Below are positions 14,247 through 21,687 of a DNA stretch of 31,848 nucleotides, one piece after another (position 1 is the first letter of the stretch; each line of letters opens with the position of its first letter). The notes below the pieces were generated by a model. It worked only from the letters and a program-made list of their open reading frames with translations. It was not told the DNA's origin and ran no database searches. The position numbers were made by a program, and so were the translations under genes. The DNA is taken from NCBI GenBank assembly GCA_031393795.1, contig JANMWE010000287.1:1-31848 (forward strand), in the 5' to 3' direction. The DNA comes from CAMLHU01 sp031393795. Lineage in GTDB: Bacteria > Gemmatimonadota > Gemmatimonadetes > Gemmatimonadales > GWC2-71-9.

Positions 14247-14677
14247 TACTCCACCCGCACCCTCCCCAACCTCGAGATGATCACCTTCCGCTGCGCGCCG
14301 CCCTTCCGGAGCGTATAGGTCGTGTTCGACCCGCCGATGGTGTACCCGTACGGAATGAAGCGGAGCACCCGCGGATTGCCGATGACCTCAAGGCCGTAGG
14401 CCAGCGGGCCGGCCCGACGCCAGACGAGCGTGGTGTCGCGGCCCAGTGCGGTGCGGAGTTCGAGGGTGTCGGGGGCGAGCCGGAGCAAGGCCACCCGCTG
14501 ACTGGTGATGGCGGCGAGCCGCGCCTCGCGGTGGGCGAGGATGATCTGTTCGGCGCCGGCCTGGACCGCCATCCGGTCGCGCGCGTGCAGCAGCGCCGGG
14601 ACGACGAGCGCGCAACTGAGCGCCGTCAGGCAGATGACGACCACGAGTTCGGGGAGTGAAAAGCCACGGGCGCGCAT
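14246..14677 (-). CDS. GspH/FimT-type pseudopilin
   Basis: A 143-residue prepilin-like protein. The leader MRARG is cut before F6 by a prepilin peptidase (GFSLPELVVV, with Glu at mature position +5), and a hydrophobic helix continues to about residue 28. The rest is a GspH/FimT-type globular domain (AEQIILAHREARLAAITSQRVALLRLAPDTLELRTA) of normal length. Such minor pseudopilins sit in type IV pili or type II secretion pseudopili in the inner membrane. No other pilus gene lies in the window, so it is an orphan here. Confidence 0.85.
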   Translation of the reverse strand: MRARGFSLPELVVVICLTALSCALVVPALLHARDRMAVQAGAEQIILAHREARLAAITSQRVALLRLAPDTLELRTALGRDTTLVWRRAGPLAYGLEVIGNPRVLRFIPYGYTIGGSNTTYTLRKGGAQRKVIISRLGRVRVE

Positions 14678-14789
14678 GGCCCATGCTAGCGCTCGGATGT
14701 GCTGGCGCCGTCACCCGCTTTGCGCAAGCCGTGGCCTTCGAGCGCGGGCTTGCCGACCGCGGTGCCGGGGGGCAATTTGACCTTGAACG

Positions 14790-15188
14790 ATGCCCGCCCT
14801 CCTCGACCTCCCGCTCCCCGCGCTCGTCCCTGACGAGATCCCGAGTCCCGCCCTCGCGGCGGCCGAGCGCGTGCTGCTCGAATCGCTGGCGCGGAACGGG
14901 GATGGGCCGGAGCTCCGGAGCCAGGCCCTGGTGGAACTGATGGCCCTCGAGGTGACCTGTGGCAACGAGCTCTCGTTCGAGCGGCTCCGCCACGAACTCG
15001 CGGGGCTCGAGCTCACCGCGCCGGTCGAGACACTCTACCGCGCCCGGGTGGCGTGGGGCCTGGCGCGGTTCGGCCGTTCCGGGGCCGCGCACCGCTGGGT
15101 GCAGAACGCCTGGCGCGGGGCGCAGGGGAACGAGCTGCGCGAGTGGCTCCTGGAGTTCGACCGCCTGCTCGACCTCGACGGCCGATGA
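14790..15188 (+). CDS. Small helical protein coupled to a MerR-type regulator
   Basis: A 132-residue protein, helical and Leu/Glu/Arg-rich (AAAERVLLESLARNGDGPELRSQALVELMALEVTCGNELSFERLRHELAGLEL), with a C-terminal repeat-like segment (ARVAWGLARFGRSGAAHRWVQNAWRGAQGNELREWLLEFDRLL). There is no signal peptide and I recognise no family. Its TGA overlaps the ATG of the MerR-type gene in an ATGA, so the two are coupled and the protein may act with that regulator. The start at 14790 has no strong ribosome-binding site. The 112 bp between it and the pseudopilin gene show no clear promoter. Confidence 0.6.
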   Translation: MPALLDLPLPALVPDEIPSPALAAAERVLLESLARNGDGPELRSQALVELMALEVTCGNELSFERLRHELAGLELTAPVETLYRARVAWGLARFGRSGAAHRWVQNAWRGAQGNELREWLLEFDRLLDLDGR

Positions 15189-15796
15189 CCCTCCCGGACA
15201 CTCTCGTCGATCCTCTCGCCGCCCTCCGAGCCTATCGCGTCCTCGCCCCGTGGGGGCTCCGCGACCTCGCGGCGCTCGCGGGCGGGGTGCTGGAAGCTTC
15301 GGGGGTGATCCCCCTGAGCGCCGCGGCGCGGACCCGCCCCACCGAACGGACCATCCGGTTCTACGTCGCGCGCGGGCTGGTGAGCCCACCGGAGGGGCGC
15401 GGCACGGCGGCGATGTACGGCTACAAGCATTTCCTGCAGGTCCTCGCCATCAAGCTCCGGCAGATGGAGGGGGCCACGCTCGATGTACTCACCGGTGAGT
15501 TCGCCGACCAGGCCGGCGACCAGCTCGAACGCCGCGTCGCGAGCGTGCTCGGTCCCCAGCTCCCGCCGCCGGGCGAGGTGGCGCACGGAGCGTCGGCCCC
15601 GTCCCGCGGGCGCGGGGCGCGCGCGTTCGCGCCCAAGCCGCCGGGGCAGGGACACCAGGCCGCGGTCGGGCTGCATCGCCGGATCCTGGTCGCGCCGGGG
15701 GTCGAGCTCCTGATCGACGCCAGTCATCCCGCCTTCGACACCCCCGGCGGCGAAGCGGCGCTGATCGCCGCGCTCCGCGCCGCCCTCGCCCGCTAG
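15185..15796 (+). CDS. MerR-type transcription regulator
   Basis: A 203-residue protein. A MerR-like winged helix-turn-helix occupies residues about 53-110 (RPTERTIRFYVARGLVSPPEGRGTAAMYGYKHFLQVLAIKLRQMEGATLDVLTGEFADQAG). It is preceded by an unusual 50-residue N-terminal segment, whereas MerR proteins normally begin with the HTH. The C-terminal 90 residues have a Pro/Gly/Arg-rich linker and then RRILVAPGVELLIDASHPAFDTPGG, with no Cys cluster for metal binding, so the effector is unknown. It is coupled by ATGA to the upstream gene, and LemA follows 38 bp later. It could regulate the LemA/HtpX/PlsB run, but no operator is visible. Confidence 0.7.
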   Translation: MTLPDTLVDPLAALRAYRVLAPWGLRDLAALAGGVLEASGVIPLSAAARTRPTERTIRFYVARGLVSPPEGRGTAAMYGYKHFLQVLAIKLRQMEGATLDVLTGEFADQAGDQLERRVASVLGPQLPPPGEVAHGASAPSRGRGARAFAPKPPGQGHQAAVGLHRRILVAPGVELLIDASHPAFDTPGGEAALIAALRAALAR

Positions 15797-15834
15797 ATTC
15801 CCTCCGTTCCCCCTCCCTTTCCGGAGTGCTCCTG

Positions 15835-16407
15835 ATGGGTGCCATCATTTTCTTCGTCCTGCTCGCCGGGCTCGCCCTCTGGGTCATCGGCGCGTACAAT
15901 CGCCTGATCGCCCTGAAGAACCAGGTGGTCAACGGCTGGAAGCAGATCGACGTGCAGCTCAAGCGCCGCCACGACCTTATCCCCAACCTGGTCGAGACGG
16001 TGAAGGGGTCGATGAACTTCGAGAAGTCGACGCTCGAGGCGGTCATCAGCGCCCGGAACAAGGCGATGGGTGCGAGCGGTGTGAAGGAGACCGCCGCGGC
16101 CGAGGGCCAGCTGACCCAGGTGCTGGGCAAGCTGTTCGCGCTGAGCGAGGCCTACCCCGACCTCAAGAGCAACCAGAATGTGCTCCAGCTCCAGGAGGAG
16201 CTGACCGGCACCGAGAACAAGATCGGCTTCGCGCGCCAGGCGTACAACGACATGGCCACCCAGTACAACACCGCCCAGATGCAGTTCCCGACCAACCTGA
16301 TGGCGGGACTCGCGCAGGCGGTGCCGGCGGAGCTCTGGGAGATCGAGGACGCCACCGAGCGCGCCGTGCCCAAGGTGGACCTCGGCTTCGGCGCGCCGAA
16401 GGCGTGA
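15835..16407 (+). CDS. lemA: LemA family protein
   Basis: A 190-residue protein with one N-terminal membrane helix (GAIIFFVLLAGLALWVIGAY) followed by the typical LemA helical bundle: YNRLIALKNQVVNGWKQIDVQLKRRHDLIPNLVETVKGSMNFEKSTLEAVISARN, ending in a PTNLMAGLA stretch. The ATG at 15835 is preferred over a GTG at 15826 because CGGAG lies 8 nt before it. LemA proteins are membrane proteins of unclear biochemical role, often encoded beside an M48 protease, as here. The stop overlaps the next start (GTGA), so the two are translated together. Confidence 0.92.
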   Translation: MGAIIFFVLLAGLALWVIGAYNRLIALKNQVVNGWKQIDVQLKRRHDLIPNLVETVKGSMNFEKSTLEAVISARNKAMGASGVKETAAAEGQLTQVLGKLFALSEAYPDLKSNQNVLQLQEELTGTENKIGFARQAYNDMATQYNTAQMQFPTNLMAGLAQAVPAELWEIEDATERAVPKVDLGFGAPKA

Positions 16408-17453
16408 CGGGACCGAACCTCTGGGACCAGCAGGCGTCGAACCGGCGCAAGTCGGCGCTGCTGGTCGCGGGGTTCGTGCTCTTCTTCGCCTGGGTGGGGT
16501 TCGGCGGGGACCTGGCCTTCTATCTCGCCACCCGCGACCTCCCGCCGATGCAGTACCACCACGTGATCCCCTGGATCGGGATGATCGTGGTGGCGGCGGC
16601 CGGCGCGATGGTGTGGCACGCGTGGACCAGCGGCGCGGAGCGGGTGCTCTGGGCCGCTGGTGCGCGTGAGGTGGTGGAGCCCCGCGGGCTCGAAGAGAAG
16701 CAGCTGGTGAACGTGGTGGAGGAGATGGCGATCTCGGCGATGCTCCCGAAGCCGAGGATCTGGATCGTGCCCGACAACGATCCCAACGCCTTCGCGACGG
16801 GGATCGACACCGCGCACGCCCACATCGCCGTCACCGAGGGGCTGCTGCAGGCGCTGGACCGCGAGGAGCTGCAGGGGGTGGTGGCGCACGAGTTCTCGCA
16901 CATCCGGAACCTCGACGTGCGCCTGATGACCCTCCTCGCCGCGATCGTCGGCGCGGTGGCGCTGATCGGAGACGGGCTGGGCCGCTATTTCCGCTTCGGC
17001 GGCCGGATGGGGAGCTCGCGGAGCGGGGGCGGCTCAGGCAAAGGGGGGAATCCCCTCGCGTGGGTGGTGCTGGTGCTCTGGGTCATCACCCTGATCCTGG
17101 CCCCCTTCATCACTCGGCTCCTGGCGATGGCGGTGAGCCGCAAGCGGGAATACCTCGCCGACGCCACCGGGGCGGAACTCACACGCAACCCGGGCGCGCT
17201 CGCCTCCGCGCTCGCGAAGCTCGAGGCCGCCGTCGCCCCGACCCGGGCCATCACCAAGGGCGCCGCGCATCTCTGCATCGTCGATCCCCTCGGCCGCGCG
17301 GTGAACGCGGTGGAAGGGGGGGCCGCCGACCTCTTCGGGTCGCACCCGCCGATCTCGCAACGGATCACGCGGCTGCAGGGGATGGCGTACATGTATGCGA
17401 AGAAGAACTCGCAGGCTGGTGCTGACGAGCTGATGAGGGGGCTGACGAGCTGA
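16404..17453 (+). CDS. HtpX-like M48 zinc metalloprotease
   Basis: A 349-residue integral membrane protease. It has two N-terminal helices (about 18-40 and 55-72), the zinc motif HEFSH at 162-166 with catalytic Glu163, and a third ligand in the REYLADA segment near residue 247. A Gly/Ser-rich loop (GSSRSGGGSGKGG) precedes a further membrane helix (WVVLVLWVITLILAPFI). The HPPISQRI box, conserved in the family, is near the C-terminus. M48B proteases of the HtpX type degrade damaged membrane proteins. The GTG start overlaps the lemA stop by 4 bases. Its TGA overlaps the ATG of the acyltransferase gene by one base. Confidence 0.92.
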   Translation: MTGPNLWDQQASNRRKSALLVAGFVLFFAWVGFGGDLAFYLATRDLPPMQYHHVIPWIGMIVVAAAGAMVWHAWTSGAERVLWAAGAREVVEPRGLEEKQLVNVVEEMAISAMLPKPRIWIVPDNDPNAFATGIDTAHAHIAVTEGLLQALDREELQGVVAHEFSHIRNLDVRLMTLLAAIVGAVALIGDGLGRYFRFGGRMGSSRSGGGSGKGGNPLAWVVLVLWVITLILAPFITRLLAMAVSRKREYLADATGAELTRNPGALASALAKLEAAVAPTRAITKGAAHLCIVDPLGRAVNAVEGGAADLFGSHPPISQRITRLQGMAYMYAKKNSQAGADELMRGLTS

Positions 17454-18955
17454 TGGGTCCCTTCACTCCCGCGACGTGGATCGTGCTGGCCCTCGGTGTG
17501 TTCGTCACCGGGGGCATCGTGCTCTGGGCGGTCCGCTCCACGCGCGAGGCCATCCGGCGCTGGTTCCGCGACCGCGCGCTCGCGGCGGTGCGGCGCTTCC
17601 GCGCACGGGTCGATCGCTACAAGCTGGTCGAACGGGACCGGATCCGGGACGCGCTGATGCTCGATCCCGAGATCCACGCCGCCATCGGGCGGCACTGCCG
17701 CGAGCACAAGCTCCCGGAACAGACGGTGCGGCACCGGGTCGAGAAGTACATCGACGAGATCGTCCCCTTCTTCAACGTCCTCTCCTACTACCGACTCGGC
17801 TACAACCTCGCGCGAGGATTGATCCACCTCTTGTATCGCCCCACGGTCGCCTACCAGGACGCGGGGGCGCTCGAACGGATCCCCCGGAAGGACGTGGTGG
17901 TCTACTTGATGAACCACCGCTCCAACGCCGATTACGTCGTGGTGGCGTTCGTGCTGGCGCAGCGGGTGAGCATCAGCTACGCGGTGGGGGAGTGGGCCCG
18001 GACCTGGCCGTTGGAATTCGTCTTCAAGAGCTTCGGCAGCTACTTCATCCGCCGCCGCTACCGGGAGCCGCTCTATCACACGGTGCTGGAGCGCTACATC
18101 CACCTCATCACCCGGAACGGGGTGACGCAGGGGATCTTCCCGGAAGGGGGGCTCAGCACCGACGGCGCGCTCCGTCCGGCCAAGATCGGGTTGCTCGACT
18201 ACATCGTCCGCACCCTCGACGACCCGGGGTTCGGGCGCGACATCTGGTTCGTCCCGGTAGGGATCAACTACGACCGCGTGCTCGAAGACCGGACCCTCAT
18301 CCGCGAGCGGATCGTCAACGCTCGGCAGGCCCCGAAGTTGGCGCAGGCGGGCACGGTGCTCTGGTACCTGATGGGCAACGCGGCGCGCCTGCTGACGCGG
18401 CGGCTCAAGCGGTACGGCCGAGTGGCGGTGACGTTCGGCACGCCGGTGAGCGCGCGCGCCTGGGTCGCGACCGAGCCGGCCGGATTCCTTGCGCTTCCAA
18501 AGGAGGAACGCCTGCCGCGGGTGCAGGCCTTCGCCGATCGGATGATGCACGAGATCGGCGCCGTGGTGCCGGTGACGCCGGTCCCCCTCGGCGCGGCGGC
18601 GTTGTTGTCGTTCGGTACCAGCGCGGTGGCGCACGACAAGCTGCTGGAGCGGATGGACGACCTCCGCGACCGACTGGCGGAAGCCAACGCCAAGCTGGTG
18701 CGCGACGAGCTCCCGATCACCGAGATCTGGGAGCGCGCCGAGCGGATGTTCGTGCTGCGCCGTTGTCTCACCCGTCAGGGTGATACTTGGATCATCCTGC
18801 CGCGGCAACGTCCGTTGCTGGAGTATTACGCCAATTCGATCCGGCATCTGGTGCCCGCCGAGCAGGCGGCGCACTTCTCCCCGGCACACGAGGGGGATAC
18901 GACGTTGCCGCGGTTGGCGACGCGGGAGGAGATGGAGGTGCGGCGGGGTCGTTAG
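17453..18955 (+). CDS. PlsB-like glycerol-3-phosphate acyltransferase
   Basis: A 500-residue protein with one N-terminal membrane helix (about 8-27). It carries the HX4D acyltransferase motif NHRSNAD (His155, Asp160) and the substrate-binding FPEGG motif (229-233), as in PlsB, with FIRRRYREPLY between them. It is shorter than E. coli PlsB (about 800 residues) but has the same motif order. The likely reaction is acylation of glycerol 3-phosphate at the start of phospholipid synthesis; another lysophospholipid acceptor is possible. It is in a tight run with lemA and the M48 protease, hinting at membrane homeostasis. The TAG stop is followed directly by a long hairpin shared with the convergent gene. 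Confidence 0.8.
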   Translation: MGPFTPATWIVLALGVFVTGGIVLWAVRSTREAIRRWFRDRALAAVRRFRARVDRYKLVERDRIRDALMLDPEIHAAIGRHCREHKLPEQTVRHRVEKYIDEIVPFFNVLSYYRLGYNLARGLIHLLYRPTVAYQDAGALERIPRKDVVVYLMNHRSNADYVVVAFVLAQRVSISYAVGEWARTWPLEFVFKSFGSYFIRRRYREPLYHTVLERYIHLITRNGVTQGIFPEGGLSTDGALRPAKIGLLDYIVRTLDDPGFGRDIWFVPVGINYDRVLEDRTLIRERIVNARQAPKLAQAGTVLWYLMGNAARLLTRRLKRYGRVAVTFGTPVSARAWVATEPAGFLALPKEERLPRVQAFADRMMHEIGAVVPVTPVPLGAAALLSFGTSAVAHDKLLERMDDLRDRLAEANAKLVRDELPITEIWERAERMFVLRRCLTRQGDTWIILPRQRPLLEYYANSIRHLVPAEQAAHFSPAHEGDTTLPRLATREEMEVRRGR

Positions 18956-18962
18956 CCGGGGG

Positions 18963-19079
18963 GGGGCGAGTGCAAGGGGCGAGTGGGCGAGAAAGCGGGC
19001 AGCGAAAAGGGGCCTCCGGATGGAGACCCCTTTCGGCATTCTCGCTCACCACCCCCTCGTTACTTGCACTCGCCCCTCA
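18963..19079. repeat. Inverted GGGCGAGT-word hairpin between convergent genes
   Basis: The outer stem pairs GGGGCGAGTGCAAG (18963-18976) perfectly with 19063-19076. Inner pairings are GCGAGAA/TTCTCGC, AAAGGGG/CCCCTTT and a CTCC/GGAG tip. The word GGGCGAG(T/A) is repeated three times in the left arm, but the period is less regular than at other loci. The stop of the minus-strand gene (19079-19077) touches the arm. It is placed to terminate both converging transcripts. Confidence 0.75.
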
Positions 19080-20126
19080 CCGCTGCGGGGCCTCCACCAC
19101 CTCCACCACCTGCGCGGCAAAGGTCGCCGGGTCGAAGGGGAGCGGCAGGAGGAGGTCGCAGGGGCAGTCCCCGTCGTTCACTGAGCCCGGGGCGGCCAGG
19201 ACGACGAGGCGCCAGGGACGCCCGGTAACGGTGACCGCGCTGGTGCCGAGGGCGTCCGCGCGCCCGAAGCCGGCCACGACCACGACGGAGGGCGCCGGCC
19301 CTTCCGCGAGGCGAATGGTCGTTTCCTCCATCGTCTCGAATGCTTCGGGATCGAACCCCGCGCGCCGGAGCAGCACGGTCAGCACGCGTCGGATCGGCAC
19401 ATCCTTCGCCGTCACGACCGCTCGCCCGCGCAGTCCCGGCATCACGGCGACGCTCTCGAGGTCGGCCATCTTGATCGTGCCCGCGAGATAGTCGGTGTTC
19501 TTCGCGGCGTCAGATTCGCCGGCCCGCTTGACCGCTGCGCGGATCCGGTCGAGGGCGTCGCGGATCACGGCGAGCCCCTGGGCCATCGTGGGGGTGATCC
19601 CCGGCTCCTCCTGCAGCAGCTGCGACTCGGTGAGCGCGGCCATAAGGGGATTGTTGATCTCGTGGTGGAGGGCGACGGTCATCTCCCCCACCGCCGACCG
19701 GCGTTCCGTGGCCACCACCTCCCGCTCGGCATTCTCCAGTGCGTCCCGGAGGGCCAACGAGCGTCGCACCCGCTCGACCACCGTCGGGAGCAGCTCGATG
19801 AATCCGGCGTCCTTCGAGACATAGTCGTCCGCGCCCAGCCGGAGCGCGTCTGCGGCGACCCGTTCCGCGCCGTGACCGGTGACGATCACGACTGCGGGGC
19901 GGGTGGAGCGTTCGCGGAGCCGCCGCAGCACGTCGAGGCCGTTCCCGTCGGGGAGCTGGATGTCGAGCAGCACCACGTCGTGCTCGTTCGCGTGCGCCAG
20001 GGCGTCCTGCGCGGTCCCCACGGTGGTGGGGCGTGCGAATCCGCCGGCCATCAGCGCGAGCGTGGCCAGCTTCGCCTGCAGCGGGTCGTCGTCGACGACG
20101 AGGATGCGGAACGTACTCTTAGACAT
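19077..20126 (-). CDS. Response regulator with DHp-like domain and degenerate receiver
   Basis: A 349-residue protein. Residues 5-122 form a complete receiver: Asp12-14, phospho-acceptor Asp55, Thr83 and Lys105. Residues about 130-230 look like a histidine-kinase dimerisation domain with an H-box, AVGEMTVALHHEINNPLMAAL (His155). No ATP-binding (HATPase) domain follows: no N, G1 or G2 box is present. Instead, residues about 236-349 resemble a second receiver fold without an evident phospho-acceptor (VVVVAGFGRADALGTSAVTVTG, then a Leu/Pro-rich end). The protein could be a phosphotransfer or decoy element. The ATG overlaps the end of the glycosyltransferase gene by 8 bases; it is the last gene of the operon. 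Confidence 0.75.
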   Translation of the reverse strand: MSKSTFRILVVDDDPLQAKLATLALMAGGFARPTTVGTAQDALAHANEHDVVLLDIQLPDGNGLDVLRRLRERSTRPAVVIVTGHGAERVAADALRLGADDYVSKDAGFIELLPTVVERVRRSLALRDALENAEREVVATERRSAVGEMTVALHHEINNPLMAALTESQLLQEEPGITPTMAQGLAVIRDALDRIRAAVKRAGESDAAKNTDYLAGTIKMADLESVAVMPGLRGRAVVTAKDVPIRRVLTVLLRRAGFDPEAFETMEETTIRLAEGPAPSVVVVAGFGRADALGTSAVTVTGRPWRLVVLAAPGSVNDGDCPCDLLLPLPFDPATFAAQVVEVVEAPQR

Positions 20127-21687
20127 TGGAGTGTTCCCCGGTCTGGAACCCGATGCGGGCGAATTTCTCCCAGCCGCTCTTCCCCCGCCAGGCATCGAAC
20201 TGCCCGCGGAGCCGCCACCAGAGCGACAGGGGACGCCAGACGAACGGCTCGAGCACGGCGTAGGCGAGCATCACCCCGACGTCGCGCGGACGGGTGTAGG
20301 GGAGGAGGCTGCGCTGGAGGCGGTCGGCCAGCCCGTACTGGAACCGCCAGGCGCCCACGATGATGGCCAGCAGGTTCACGAAGACGGCGTAGGCGCTCGA
20401 GACCAGGAAGAAGGCCAAGAAGTAGGAACCGGAGATCACCGGACGCCCGCTCAGGTGGCCCAGGAGCAGCCCCGAGAGGACGTAGAGATATCCCATCAGC
20501 TCATAGATGGGGCCGTAATACTCGAAGAGCCAGAACGCGGGGAGCGCCACCGCCCCGATGCGGCCGTAGCGCGGCCGGTAGAGCATCCCGCGGTGATAGA
20601 GGAGGCTCTCGCGGAGACCCCGGTGCCAGCGGCCGCGCTGCTTGCGGAGGGAGTCGAGGCTCTCGGGCACCTCGGTCCACGCCACCGGGTGCGGCAGGAA
20701 GCCGACTCGGCGCTTGATCCCCTTGTCGCGGCAATAGCGGTGCAGCCGCACGACCACTTCCATGTCCTCGCAGACCGTGTCGCTCTTGAGGCCGACGTAC
20801 TCCGCCACCAGCCGCGAGTCGAGGAACCGGGTGAGGTATCCCCCGGCGCGGATCAGGAGCTCCTTGTCGAACACTGCGAACACGCCCGAGAGGATCAGCA
20901 CGCACCCCAGCTGGTCGAGTCCGGTCCGTCCGGTCGTGAAGGAGCGGAGGTACTCGATCATCTGGAACCGCGCGGCGTCGTTCTTGGGCAGCCCGATGCT
21001 CGTCACCCGGCCGTTCCGGACGGTGCAGCCGTTGGCGATCGCCACCTGACCGCCGAGGGCCATCAGGCGCGGATCCTCCTGCAGGGCGCGCATCATCTCC
21101 TTGAGCGCACGCTGGTCCAGGATCGAATCGGCGTCGAGCGACACGACGTAGGGGCAGGTCGAGGCGTTGGTGCCGGCGTTGAGCGCGTCGGCCTTCCCGC
21201 CGTTGGCCTTGTCGAGCACCACGAGCCGGATCACCTGCTTCGGCAGCGGGACGGTGGCCTCGTACATCGCGCGCACGTGCGCGGTCTGCAGGGCGGGGCG
21301 ATACGGCAGGTCGGTGCGGCGGAGGTGGAACGCCTTCTGGAGCACCTCGAGGGTCCGGTCCTTCGACCCGTCGTTGACGACGATCACCTCCAGCCGGGGA
21401 TAGTCCGACTGGAGCAGGTTGGTCACGCTGTCGACGATGGTCACTTCCTCGTTGTACGCCGGCACGATCATCGTGAGCGGCTTGGTGGCGAGGGTGTCGT
21501 CGATGAGGTCGAGGTCGGCCGTGAAATGCGCGCCGACGAAGCGTCGCACCGCGCGCCACGACAGCGCGATGAGTGCGACGTTCCAGCTGTTGTAGGCGAA
21601 GAGGTAGACGAGGAAGAGCGGTTGCAGCACCACGCCGAGCATGGCCATCGCCGTGGCCAGCCAGATGATGGCCACGCTGGAGTTCAC
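20119..21687 (-). CDS. Processive GT2 family glycosyltransferase
   Basis: A 522-residue membrane glycosyltransferase. An N-terminal helix is followed by a GT-A domain with IVPAYNEE, VVNDGSKDRT, the metal-binding SLDADS motif, the CEDME acceptor motif and QRGRW, the signature of processive beta-glycosyltransferases such as NodC, PgaC and hyaluronan synthase. Four or more membrane helices follow (about 360-470: AVALPAFWLFEYYG, LMGYLYVLSGLLLG, YFLAFFLVSSAYAVFVNLLAIIVG). It should polymerise and export a sugar chain through the inner membrane; the sugar is unknown. The GTG at 21687 overlaps the stop of the HEAT-repeat gene (GTGA); a longer in-frame N-terminus reading through that gene is not protein-like. 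No PilZ domain is seen. Confidence 0.88.
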   Translation of the reverse strand: MNSSVAIIWLATAMAMLGVVLQPLFLVYLFAYNSWNVALIALSWRAVRRFVGAHFTADLDLIDDTLATKPLTMIVPAYNEEVTIVDSVTNLLQSDYPRLEVIVVNDGSKDRTLEVLQKAFHLRRTDLPYRPALQTAHVRAMYEATVPLPKQVIRLVVLDKANGGKADALNAGTNASTCPYVVSLDADSILDQRALKEMMRALQEDPRLMALGGQVAIANGCTVRNGRVTSIGLPKNDAARFQMIEYLRSFTTGRTGLDQLGCVLILSGVFAVFDKELLIRAGGYLTRFLDSRLVAEYVGLKSDTVCEDMEVVVRLHRYCRDKGIKRRVGFLPHPVAWTEVPESLDSLRKQRGRWHRGLRESLLYHRGMLYRPRYGRIGAVALPAFWLFEYYGPIYELMGYLYVLSGLLLGHLSGRPVISGSYFLAFFLVSSAYAVFVNLLAIIVGAWRFQYGLADRLQRSLLPYTRPRDVGVMLAYAVLEPFVWRPLSLWWRLRGQFDAWRGKSGWEKFARIGFQTGEHSNV

